Shown here: piece by piece, positions 9,431 to 17,467 of the stretch | Layout: every line of letters starts with the position of its first letter | How positions within the stretch are numbered: the first letter of the stretch is position 1 | Assembly (NCBI GenBank): GCA_016711045.1 | Contig: JADJTT010000007.1 | Span: 453,592 to 517,591, forward strand | Source of the DNA: Saprospirales bacterium | GTDB taxonomy: Bacteria > Bacteroidota > Bacteroidia > Chitinophagales > Saprospiraceae | Direction: 5' to 3' | Length of the DNA stretch: 64,000 nucleotides | Notes under the pieces: model-generated | Told to the model about the DNA's origin: nothing | The model's input: the letters and a program-made list of their open reading frames with translations, nothing else | Databases searched by the model: none | Translations under genes and position numbers: made by a program

Positions 9431-9468
9431 GCGCTGTTCTTAACAGGTATGCTCGAAAATTGACGATT

Positions 9469-10515
9469 ATGAACCGGTTGATATCCCTTTTATTTGTTGC
9501 CTTCGCACTTTCTAATGTATACGCCCAAGACGCTCAATTCTCGCAGTTCTATGGATCACCCATGACCCTGAATCCCGCATTGACCGGGGCTTTCGATGGC
9601 ACATACAGAGTAGGCGTCGTCTACCGGGATCAATGGCGGAACGTGCTGGAAAACCCCTACCAGACCTATTCGGCGGCTATAGATCTCCGGTTTGGTATCA
9701 ATCAACTCCGGGGTAAAGCCCGGGATTATGCCGCGGTCGGGCTCTTGTTCTTTGCCGACAAAGTTTCCGGGATCGATTTTAGCACAAACCAGATCGCTCT
9801 TAACGGGGCTTACCACAAATCCCTGAATCCCCGCAATACACAATATTTGTCGCTGGGCTTTCAGGCCGCCATCAACCAGCGTAATCTCAATTACGAAGAC
9901 CTCTACTTCAGCGACCAATTTAACGGGGTGGATGCTTATTCGGACCTATCGGTGGAAGACCTTCCGTCCAATAATTTCACCTTTGCCGATTTTTCCGTGG
10001 GGATCAATTACTCCTACGCTCCCAAACAAAAAGCAGGTTTCTTCCTCGGCCTGGCTATGCACCATTTTCTTAGTCCCCCCGTCAGTTTTTACGATCCGAC
10101 GGTTGATCAGACTCCTGAAAATAAGTTGTTTCCCAAATACTCGGCCCAATTCAGCCTTCAGGTCCCGCTAAGTGAGCGGATCCAATTTATTCCCCGTGCG
10201 CTGGCTGCTATTCAAGGGCCACACTTTGTGGCAAATGCAGGCGCCAGTTTTCGCTTTCAACTCAGCAACTCAGGCGGTTTTGCCCTGCACGTGGGCAGCT
10301 GGGCACGTCCGGTTTGGGATGAGAATAACGCCTTCCGGATGGATGCCATCGTCGGAATGGTCGGGTTGGAATACAGCAATGTGCTATTTGGGGTGAGCTA
10401 CGATTCCTATCTCACAGACCTGACCAATACCCGTCAAGGCCAGGGCGCCTTGGAAATATCCATCGCCTACCTGGGCAATTATGACAATGACACGGTGGTT
10501 TGTCCGAAGTTTTGA
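9469..10515 (+). CDS. PorP/SprF family outer-membrane protein (type IX secretion associated)
   Basis: The ATG at 9469 gives a 348-residue protein with signal peptide MNRLISLLFVAFALSNVYA. The mature N terminus, QDAQFSQFYGSPMTLNPALT, is the family hallmark. The rest has the alternating pattern of a beta-barrel. PorP/SprF proteins anchor T9SS cargo or gliding components at the outer membrane; PorP of Porphyromonas helps hold the PorE complex. Many paralogues exist per genome, usually beside a large gliding-type cargo gene, which is not the case here. A good promoter lies directly upstream. Confidence 0.88.
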   Translation: MNRLISLLFVAFALSNVYAQDAQFSQFYGSPMTLNPALTGAFDGTYRVGVVYRDQWRNVLENPYQTYSAAIDLRFGINQLRGKARDYAAVGLLFFADKVSGIDFSTNQIALNGAYHKSLNPRNTQYLSLGFQAAINQRNLNYEDLYFSDQFNGVDAYSDLSVEDLPSNNFTFADFSVGINYSYAPKQKAGFFLGLAMHHFLSPPVSFYDPTVDQTPENKLFPKYSAQFSLQVPLSERIQFIPRALAAIQGPHFVANAGASFRFQLSNSGGFALHVGSWARPVWDENNAFRMDAIVGMVGLEYSNVLFGVSYDSYLTDLTNTRQGQGALEISIAYLGNYDNDTVVCPKF

Positions 10516-10567
10516 AGGAGTGAAGGGTGAGGAGTGAGGAGAGGCAGAGATGCCATACTTGGCGTCT
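10512..10567. repeat. composite intergenic repeat: GTGAGG-rich run plus AGATGCCA/TGGCGTCT hairpin
   Basis: A purine-rich run with GTGAAGG, GTGAGGA and GTGAGGA words (10520-10541) is followed by AGATGCCA-TACT-TGGCGTCT (10548-10567), an 8-bp stem with one G.T pair. The same two-part layout occurs near 26941 and 34576. It lies between convergent genes. Confidence 0.65.
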
Positions 10568-10571
10568 TATA

Positions 10572-11237
10572 TTATTTGTAGAGCATCTCCACGCCCTGTA
10601 CGTATTTGGAGTTTTTGGAAAAGCGAAAAGGCAGGTTTTGCAAAATAGGGTCGATTTCCTCATCCAGCTCCGCATCGTATTTCAATTCGAGAATCACAGC
10701 CGGATCGGCGATCCAGGAAAAAGGACTTAACATACCTCGCTGGGAATGCTGAAAGAGCAGGCCCCGGAACTGCTGGTCCCAATCGATCGTGATCCGGAAA
10801 GATCCGTTTGAGAGGCCATAATAGGCGCGGGCATAGGAGTTACCCAACACAGGTTGAAGGGCCGAGGGGATACCTTTCAGCGCCCGGAGGCGGTACAACA
10901 GCCCCTGAAAGTCATCCGGGGGACCAGGATCAACCGCATAGGTTGTCTTTTTCCCTTGTTCCAGATACCTTTCCTTGATTTCGAAGACGGCTTTTCCTTC
11001 CGGCCAGTCTGTGTCCCCGTACCAACGCAGGCGAAATTTTTTCCGTTGGCCCACACCAAAGGCATTTTCATGGTAGGTATCCAGGCTGGATGTATCGAAA
11101 TAAATATTGTGGATCTTCCGATCGGGAAAAAGAGGGCGCAAGCCCCAAGGCAACATGCGCACAGCCTGGTGAACTGCCTCAACGGGGAGGTGTTCAATCC
11201 GGAATTTCCGCTCGTACCGCAGCTTCTTAGCTTTCAT
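10572..11237 (-). CDS. VTC-domain (polyphosphate polymerase-like) protein
   Basis: The ATG at 11237 gives 221 residues, with an 11-nt overlap into the end of ribBA; an ATG at 11255 is an alternative. The fold signature of CYTH-like triphosphate tunnel enzymes of the VTC family is visible as RYERKFRI near the start, IYFDTSSLDTYHENAFG, RLRWYG and VFEIKER. Yeast VTC4 makes polyphosphate from ATP in such a tunnel. Bacterial members are mostly uncharacterised. The overlap with ribBA implies co-transcription, but no functional link to riboflavin is known. Confidence 0.75.
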   Translation of the reverse strand: MKAKKLRYERKFRIEHLPVEAVHQAVRMLPWGLRPLFPDRKIHNIYFDTSSLDTYHENAFGVGQRKKFRLRWYGDTDWPEGKAVFEIKERYLEQGKKTTYAVDPGPPDDFQGLLYRLRALKGIPSALQPVLGNSYARAYYGLSNGSFRITIDWDQQFRGLLFQHSQRGMLSPFSWIADPAVILELKYDAELDEEIDPILQNLPFRFSKNSKYVQGVEMLYK

Positions 11238-12384
11238 CCTGGGAAAACCGGACATTCTCTACGATTTCCAGCCCATACCCGACGATGCCGATGCGGCGTT
11301 TTGGGTTGTTGGAAAGAAGGCGAAGTTTCGAAATCCCCAGGTCTCGAAGGATCTGGGCTCCCACTCCATAATCCCGTTGTTCCATCTCGGCCTTGTTGTC
11401 CACCGGCGGGATTTCTTTGCCCTGTTGCTTTTGCTCCAGCGCCCGTAGGCGGCTCAGGATGGTATTTTCTTTCTCACTATGCCGGATGTACAATAGAACG
11501 CCTTTCCCTTCTTCTGAGATGGCCTGAAGGGCTTGCAAGAGCTTTCCGCCGTAGTCACTGAAAATAGTACCGATGGCATCAGCGGTTTCGGTAGCGGAAT
11601 GCACGCGGACCATCACCGGTTCATCGGGATTCCAGGTGCCCTGTTTGATAGCCAGGTGTGTGTCGCCGGTGGTCAATTGGGTATACGCGACAACCTCGAA
11701 AGAACCGTATTTGGTATCGAGGTGAACGGATAATTCCCGTTTGACAATGCGTTCGGTCCGCATTCTAAAAGCCACCAGGTCTTTTATAGAGATAATCTTC
11801 AGTCCAAATTTCCGGGCGATCTTGACAAGTTGGGGAAGGCGGGCCATAGTCCCGTCCTCATTCAGGATTTCTACCAGCACCCCTGCCGGCTGAAATCCGG
11901 CCATCCGGGCCAGATCGATCGCCGCTTCGGTATGACCGGTCCGGCGCAATACTCCGCCCGTTTTTGCGCGCAAGGGAAAAATATGGCCCGGGCGGGCAAA
12001 ATCAGTAGACTTAGTCCGGGGGTCGACCAGGGCTCTGATACCGGTAGCCCGGTCATAGGCAGAAATACCGGTGGTACACCCCTGCCCGATCAGGTCGATC
12101 GAAACGGTGAAGGCGGTTTCATGCAGGGAGGTATTGTCGTTCACCATCATTTTCAACCCCAGCTCATCCGCCCGGTGTTCGTCGATCGGGGCGCAGATCA
12201 GGCCCCTTCCATGCATTGCCATGAAGTTGATGGTCTCCGTGGTAATACATTGCGCCGCGCAAATGAAATCGCCTTCATTCTCGCGGTCTTCATCCTCTAC
12301 CACAATGATTACCTGTCCATTCCGGATGGCATCAATGGCTTCTTCAATGGTACTTAGCTCAAAGGTTGTTTCTATCGTTTCCAT
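11227..12384 (-). CDS. ribBA: RibBA: DHBP synthase with degenerate GTP cyclohydrolase II domain
   Basis: The protein has 385 residues. Residues 1-205 are 3,4-dihydroxy-2-butanone-4-phosphate synthase, with the acidic loop DEDRENEGD and the RTGHTEAAIDLARMAG segment intact. The second half aligns with GTP cyclohydrolase II, but the zinc site is gone. The usual RVHSECLTGD...RCDCG reads RVHSATETAD...FSDYG, so the three cysteines are Thr, Ser and Tyr. The later parts, RDYGVGAQIL and LRLLSNNPKR, are kept. The protein should still make the four-carbon unit of riboflavin. GTP ring opening is probably lost and must be done by another enzyme. Confidence 0.88.
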   Translation of the reverse strand: METIETTFELSTIEEAIDAIRNGQVIIVVEDEDRENEGDFICAAQCITTETINFMAMHGRGLICAPIDEHRADELGLKMMVNDNTSLHETAFTVSIDLIGQGCTTGISAYDRATGIRALVDPRTKSTDFARPGHIFPLRAKTGGVLRRTGHTEAAIDLARMAGFQPAGVLVEILNEDGTMARLPQLVKIARKFGLKIISIKDLVAFRMRTERIVKRELSVHLDTKYGSFEVVAYTQLTTGDTHLAIKQGTWNPDEPVMVRVHSATETADAIGTIFSDYGGKLLQALQAISEEGKGVLLYIRHSEKENTILSRLRALEQKQQGKEIPPVDNKAEMEQRDYGVGAQILRDLGISKLRLLSNNPKRRIGIVGYGLEIVENVRFSQDES

Positions 12385-12417
12385 GATGGTAAAATTTTGC
12401 GACTATAATAACCTGTA

Positions 12418-13617
12418 TTACAAGCGTTTTGGGGGGTCCCATGCACCGGAACGCACGCCCCTGAAAAACCGGAAAAATCCTGCCAACAAAGCCAGGTTCA
12501 TGGCAAAGAAATAGCGAATACTGCGCAATGAAAAACTGTGTATCCCAACCCTTAAAAGCAGGGAATCAAGCAAGGGAATCAGTCCCCAGAGCGCTAATTG
12601 AAACAGGAACAACCCCAAAAAGAGATTGTTGCCCTGCAAGGCCAGCACAAAGCTACTAAGGAACATGAAAAACAGAAAAAAAGGCCCCAACCAACGCAAA
12701 ATCTTATGAGAAAAAAAGGAAAACCCGAGCGCCGTCAGCGGGGGGAACCACAAGTGGCGGAAGGTGACCAGGTTTTGAAAATTGCCGGCCGCGATTCGGG
12801 ATTTGCGCCGAAATTCTTCTTTGATCTCATGGGAGACCGCTTCGTAGCACCTGGCATCCAGGTCGTTGATCGCCCGGGCGTTCTTTTCAAAGGCCCGCAT
12901 GGCAATGTAAAAATCATCGACCAGAAAATTAGGGGGAATGGGGTCAAAAAGGTCGGAACGCAAGAGGTAACAACCTCCAAACGGGCCGATCATGGTTCCC
13001 CACAACTGTCCTTCCCAATATTTAATGCGACTCTCTATCTGGATATACTGCGTTTCCGAACGGGAAATTCCTGCAGCAGCTTGTCCAGTGTTGACCATAT
13101 GTGCATCGACCAACCCGATCGAAGGATCTTTAAAATGCCGGGCCAGCATGCGGATCGTATCGGCCTCCAGGAACACATTGGCGTCGGTGATCAGCAACAG
13201 ATGGTTGCCAGCGGCAGGAGTGGACTCCAATGCCATTGCAGCAAGGTCGTTCAGGACGCTCGGCTTTCCCCTGCGCTCGGGAAATACCGCAAAATGCAGG
13301 TTCTTTCGCCCTGCAGCCAAGGCTCGTACCAATTCGTTGGTCCGGTCGAACGAGGCATCGGAACCAATGAAAATCTGGAGGAGGTCGGCCGGATAGTCGG
13401 CCTGAAAAAGGGTTTCCAGCTTTTGTGCGATCACCCCTTCTTCGTTAAATACAGAGAGCAATACCGACACCCGGGGCCAGGAGTCTTCAGGTTGAAACCG
13501 GAGCCGGGGGACGTTTTTTTTCCGGGAAAGGACAAGCAACAGAAACGGGTAAAAAAAATAGGTATGGAAGAGACTTCCTGCACTGATAAAAAAGAGAATG
13601 ATCCATGCGATTGTCAT
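12418..13617 (-). CDS. membrane glycosyltransferase, family 2 (processive type)
   Basis: This 399-residue protein starts with a membrane helix (IAWIILFFISAGSLFHTYFF). A GT-A glycosyltransferase 2 domain follows, with VSVLLSVFNEE, GSDASFDRT and ITDANVF as nucleotide-sugar and metal sites. The LVDD motif near residue 235 and RRKSRIAAGNFQ fit the acceptor and product-binding regions of processive enzymes, with QxxRW relaxed. Three or four C-terminal membrane helices follow. It probably extends a cell-surface polysaccharide. Its ATG overlaps the stop of the upstream glycosyltransferase gene by 4 nt, so the two form an operon. Confidence 0.85.
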   Translation of the reverse strand: MTIAWIILFFISAGSLFHTYFFYPFLLLVLSRKKNVPRLRFQPEDSWPRVSVLLSVFNEEGVIAQKLETLFQADYPADLLQIFIGSDASFDRTNELVRALAAGRKNLHFAVFPERRGKPSVLNDLAAMALESTPAAGNHLLLITDANVFLEADTIRMLARHFKDPSIGLVDAHMVNTGQAAAGISRSETQYIQIESRIKYWEGQLWGTMIGPFGGCYLLRSDLFDPIPPNFLVDDFYIAMRAFEKNARAINDLDARCYEAVSHEIKEEFRRKSRIAAGNFQNLVTFRHLWFPPLTALGFSFFSHKILRWLGPFFLFFMFLSSFVLALQGNNLFLGLFLFQLALWGLIPLLDSLLLRVGIHSFSLRSIRYFFAMNLALLAGFFRFFRGVRSGAWDPPKRL

Positions 13618-14837
13618 GAAAGCGTGGGATTCGGGGAAGCTACCATTGTACCGCAGGTCTCGATTAATTTCCGGGCTACCTTTTGATTGTCGTAATGGGA
13701 ACCAACTAATTGCAGGGCACGCTGACCAATCCGCTCCAGAGCGCCGTTCTGCTGATAACAGTATTCCAATGCCTGGAGAAATTCGTCGGGTGTATCTGCA
13801 ACCAGCACTTCCTGTTTATCTTTTGCTTCAATCCCTTCCAGGCCTATCGTGGTGGTAAGGATTACTTTCCCCAATGCCATTCCTTCCAAAATCTTCGCCC
13901 GCATACCGCTACCCGACAACAGGGGAACGACCAGCACGCTATGGGCATTGATGAAGGCTGGTGCATCGGGCACTTCGCCATGCACGTATACATTGGGTAT
14001 TTTCAGCCGCAGCAGCCAATCCGGGGTGTTGCGGCCGGCAATATGCAGTTGCATGGTGGGAAATCTTCGGGATAACGGCCCCCACACCTCCTTGAAGAAC
14101 CACTCGATTCCTTCCAGATTGGGTATCCAATCCAATGATCCGATATATCCCAGCGAAAGAGGTTTTTTAAAAGAAGAGGGATCAGGCTGGTAGTGCCGCA
14201 AATCCAATCCAATTGGCAAAATCAGTGATTTCCCGGTGTACCCCATTGACTGGAATCGATGCCCGTCGCGTTGGGTGATCGGCAACAACAGGTCGTATTG
14301 CCCCAGCTGTTTCACCTCATAGGTTTTTAATTTCCGGGTCAAATGCCGCACATACCAACGTTTCGGAGAAGGGCGGAGATGTTGTCCCAGCCGTTCCCAG
14401 ATCTCATGCTCCACATTATGTGACCGCATCACCACCGGAGCTTTGGAATATTTACGAATGACAGGGATGTAAGGCGCCAGGTAGAGCGTCTCTAGTTGAA
14501 TCCAATCAAATTCCTGATCCTTAAGTAGTTGAGTCAGCCTACTTTCGAAATCACTTGAAACATAGCGGGAAATATGGTAAGAGGCGGAAGAGAACAAATT
14601 CGCCAGTGCGGGCAACAACTTGATCCGGTTGTCAACCGGCACCGTATACACAGCCTGGTAATGGGCAAAATCTTCCGGAAGCGCAGTGGTGTCGTAGGGA
14701 TGCTTGGCCGTGTTCATGGCCAAAAGGGTGACTGAGCAGCCCAATTGGTGGAGTGCCTTACTCAAATGGAAAATTGCAAAAGATTCTCCATCTTTAAGGG
14801 GATATGGAAACTTTTTACATAGTTGAAGAACCCTCAT
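13614..14837 (-). CDS. glycosyltransferase, GT-B fold (family 4-like)
   Basis: The 407-residue protein has the two Rossmann halves of GT-B enzymes. The N-terminal half opens MRVLQLCKKFPYPLKDGE. The donor-binding half has SLGYIGSLDWIPN, and LLSGSGMRAKILEGMALGK contains the E-x7-E-like motif that binds the nucleotide sugar. It resembles enzymes annotated as sugar transferases in exopolysaccharide clusters. The stop overlaps the start of the family 2 enzyme (ATGA), which indicates translational coupling. Donor and acceptor are unknown. Confidence 0.85.
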   Translation of the reverse strand: MRVLQLCKKFPYPLKDGESFAIFHLSKALHQLGCSVTLLAMNTAKHPYDTTALPEDFAHYQAVYTVPVDNRIKLLPALANLFSSASYHISRYVSSDFESRLTQLLKDQEFDWIQLETLYLAPYIPVIRKYSKAPVVMRSHNVEHEIWERLGQHLRPSPKRWYVRHLTRKLKTYEVKQLGQYDLLLPITQRDGHRFQSMGYTGKSLILPIGLDLRHYQPDPSSFKKPLSLGYIGSLDWIPNLEGIEWFFKEVWGPLSRRFPTMQLHIAGRNTPDWLLRLKIPNVYVHGEVPDAPAFINAHSVLVVPLLSGSGMRAKILEGMALGKVILTTTIGLEGIEAKDKQEVLVADTPDEFLQALEYCYQQNGALERIGQRALQLVGSHYDNQKVARKLIETCGTMVASPNPTLS

Positions 14838-14869
14838 TCCTTATGTATTGTGCCAGCAAGTCTGCGCGG

Positions 14870-14902
14870 TAAAGGTACTTTTTTTGAGGTAATTTTCACC
14901 AA
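14870..14902 (-). promoter_or_regulatory. probable promoter for the glycosyltransferase pair
   Basis: On the minus strand TTG (14902-14900) precedes TACCTTTA (14877-14870) by 22 nt. The -7 element differs from TAnnTTTG at the last base. It is about 33 bp before the ATG at 14837. Confidence 0.4.
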
Positions 14903-14911
14903 TTTCCTGTG

Positions 14912-16771
14912 TCAGTTCCAAGGTGCTTCCTTTATGTTGTTGGATCGGTTAATATCTGCCATTCGCGAAGATGGATCGATTTCAATCGTTTTAATTTGGT
15001 CAGGGGTAAACGGCAATTCCAATTCGTAGGAAGGCTGCACCCACATCCAGTCAGGGGCTACCGTCCATTCCAAGTTGGTATTTTCCGGCAATTTGGCGCC
15101 TCGCATGATATCCAGGGGAATATTGTAAAGGTGCCTTTTTCCATCCAGGGTAGTCACCTCAACGTCCACCGGCATGGGCATCGCCCCAACCCGGTTAAGC
15201 ACCAACAAACTTCCTGCAGGCCCGGCAGTCTTGAGCGCTTCTATCCCATAATCGGGAGAGAGTGTCGTCTGGACAAAATATTCCTTATACCAATCCAATT
15301 CCAGCCCCGAGGCCTTCTCCATGACCCGGATAAAATCATTGACATTGGGGTGGTGAAATTGCCAGATTTTGAAATAATCCAGCATCCCTTGGCGGAAAGC
15401 CTCCATTCCGACCACATAGGATAACTGATGGAGGAAGACAGCGCCTTTATCATAAGCAGCCTGGCCATAGGCATAATTGGTTTGATAATGATCTGCATGG
15501 GTAGTCAGGGGTTCTTCAAGGCCGCTGCGCACCAGATTCAAATAGCCGGCATAAGTAGGTCCCATCGGGTTTCCCCTGGGCATTTCTCCTGGAAGCATTC
15601 CTTTCGCGCGCAGGTAATTCATCGTTTCATTCGAGAAATAGGTCGTGAACCCCTCGTCCATCCAGGGATACAGCGCTTCATTCGTACCCAATACCATGGG
15701 ATACCACGAGTGGATCATTTCGTGTACCGAGGTACCCACGAGGCTCCCAAAACTCCGGTTGCCGGTGATCAGGGTAGCCATAGGGTATTCCATCCCTCCA
15801 TCGCCCCCCTGGATGAATGAAAATTGCTGGTAGGGATACTTCCCACACTGGTCATTCAAGTAAGATAACACGGTATCCATCACTTTGGGCAGCCGTGCCC
15901 ATTCTTCCAGGTTATTTCCATTTTTCAGAAAGAAAAAATGAAGGGTTACCCCATCCGGGCGGACCAGCTGGGTGTGCGTGTATTCGGTATCTGCCGCCCA
16001 TACAAAATCGTGGACTTGCGGTGCGTAGAAATGCCAGGTGAGCTTCTCCCCTTTCGGGCGTTGGAGCGGAAGGTCTATATTTTCATACCCGTACCCTGTC
16101 TCCTGCGGGTTTTGGAGATAGCCTGTTGCTGCGACCACATAATTCCGGTCGATGTGAATGGTGACGTCAAAGGAGCCGAATATTCCATAAAATTCCCGGG
16201 CAATATAAGGGTTGGCATGCCATCCCTGATAGTCATAATTGCACATTTTGGGGTACCACTGAGACATGGAGTAATCCACCCCTTCCTCACTATCCCGTCC
16301 ATTCCGGCGGATCTGGGGGGGTACCTGCGCTTCAAATTCCATTTCGAAAACCGTGCTGTCGCCTGGCTCAATGGGGACGGCAAGCGCCACTTCCAGAATG
16401 GTTCCTTCTACGTGGTAGGTCAAGGGCTTCCCGTCTTGTGTCAAGGAAATGATCTTCTGATAGCCGATTTCATCCGGTTTCAGCCTGGAGATGCGGTCGA
16501 GCACGCGGAAGTCCGGATCGGGGATCGTGCGGGAGCGGACATCCATGGCGCTGCCGGGTTGGAACGCGTTGAGGTATAGGTGATAAAAAACCCGGTCCAA
16601 TTGATCGGGGGATTCATTGAAGTAGGTCAGTTTCTGGGTACCGGAATACTGGTGGGTCTTCACCTCGAAATCAATATCCATTTCGTATTGCACCCGTTGT
16701 TGCCAACAGTTGGGCTGTGCCCCCAGTGTTTGCACCAGGAAGAGTGCCAACAGGAAAAGAATTTGCTTCAT
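14912..16771 (-). CDS. M1 family zinc metallopeptidase, exported
   Basis: This 619-residue protein has a signal peptide (MKQILFLLALFLVQTLGA). The zinc site is HEMIH at 350-354, with the third ligand Glu373 in MDEGF, and the exopeptidase loop reads GGMEYP near residue 326 in place of GAMEN. These features define the M1 aminopeptidase (gluzincin) family. It probably trims peptides in the periplasm or outside the cell. A promoter was not evident upstream. The next gene, DUF6580, is divergent. Confidence 0.92.
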   Translation of the reverse strand: MKQILFLLALFLVQTLGAQPNCWQQRVQYEMDIDFEVKTHQYSGTQKLTYFNESPDQLDRVFYHLYLNAFQPGSAMDVRSRTIPDPDFRVLDRISRLKPDEIGYQKIISLTQDGKPLTYHVEGTILEVALAVPIEPGDSTVFEMEFEAQVPPQIRRNGRDSEEGVDYSMSQWYPKMCNYDYQGWHANPYIAREFYGIFGSFDVTIHIDRNYVVAATGYLQNPQETGYGYENIDLPLQRPKGEKLTWHFYAPQVHDFVWAADTEYTHTQLVRPDGVTLHFFFLKNGNNLEEWARLPKVMDTVLSYLNDQCGKYPYQQFSFIQGGDGGMEYPMATLITGNRSFGSLVGTSVHEMIHSWYPMVLGTNEALYPWMDEGFTTYFSNETMNYLRAKGMLPGEMPRGNPMGPTYAGYLNLVRSGLEEPLTTHADHYQTNYAYGQAAYDKGAVFLHQLSYVVGMEAFRQGMLDYFKIWQFHHPNVNDFIRVMEKASGLELDWYKEYFVQTTLSPDYGIEALKTAGPAGSLLVLNRVGAMPMPVDVEVTTLDGKRHLYNIPLDIMRGAKLPENTNLEWTVAPDWMWVQPSYELELPFTPDQIKTIEIDPSSRMADINRSNNIKEAPWN

Positions 16772-16838
16772 AAGTGGTTAATTTGTAGTATGTTCGTTTT
16801 TTTTCAACATTATTTTGAACGAGAGAACCCCTCGAAGG

Positions 16839-16870
16839 TTTGTAAGGGTAGCGATCTCTTTATAAATTTG
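16839..16870 (+). promoter_or_regulatory. Bacteroidota-type promoter for the DUF6580 gene
   Basis: TTTG at 16839-16842, 20-nt spacer, TAAATTTG at 16863-16870, exactly TAnnTTTG. The ATG at 16892 is 22 bp downstream, which supports that start over longer frames. Confidence 0.65.
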
Positions 16871-16891
16871 CGTAAAATAAAGCCAAAATTG

Positions 16892-17467
16892 ATGACGAAG
16901 CATACTTCCAACCCCACTTTACGATTTGCACTTCTGGCGGGCCTGATCTTGTTCGCAGCTATTACCCGAATTCTTCCCCACCCGAACAATGTAACGCCGG
17001 TTAGTAGTATGGCGTTGTTTGGCGCGGCGTATTTTGGCCGTAAATACCTGGCCTTCCTAGTTCCGCTGCTGGCCTTGTGGCTCAGTAACCTCTTCCTCGA
17101 CAACGTAGTCTACTCAGCCTATTACGACGGCTTCACCTGGTTTAGCCAGCCTGCGGTATTCGTGTCCTTTTTGCTGATCATCGGCCTGGGTTGGCTGGCC
17201 TTGAAAAAAGTCAGTCCGCTGCGCCTCATCGGTGCATCGCTGAGCGCTTCGCTCCTGTTCTTCCTCGTCTCCAACTTTGGTGTCTGGCTCCAGGGAGGTA
17301 TGTATCCGCAATCCTTCTCCGGATTGATGATGTGTTACGCGGCCGGCTTGCCGTTCTTCCGCAATACAGTATTGGGTGACCTGTTCTTTGTTTCTGTGCT
17401 GTTTGGCGCCTTTGAATGGGTGCAGTATCGCTACCCGGCACTCCGGAAACAGCAGATAGGCGCTTAA
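16892..17467 (+). CDS. DUF6580 family integral membrane protein
   Basis: The ATG at 16892 gives 191 residues with about five membrane helices. The conserved segment TRILPHPNNVTPVSSMALFG near the N terminus is typical of the DUF6580 family, whose function is unknown; some members resemble the substrate-binding part of ECF-type transporters. The last four bases overlap the end of the convergent HD phosphohydrolase gene. Confidence 0.8.
   Translation: MTKHTSNPTLRFALLAGLILFAAITRILPHPNNVTPVSSMALFGAAYFGRKYLAFLVPLLALWLSNLFLDNVVYSAYYDGFTWFSQPAVFVSFLLIIGLGWLALKKVSPLRLIGASLSASLLFFLVSNFGVWLQGGMYPQSFSGLMMCYAAGLPFFRNTVLGDLFFVSVLFGAFEWVQYRYPALRKQQIGA

Noticed and set aside
12598..13686. 362-residue plus-strand frame opposite the family 2 glycosyltransferase
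   Set aside because: The minus-strand frame has full GT2 motifs and 4-nt coupling to its neighbour.
17464..17467. Overlapping stops of the DUF6580 and PgpH-like genes as a sign of error
   Set aside because: Convergent 4-nt overlaps are ordinary in such compact genomes, and both protein ends look natural.
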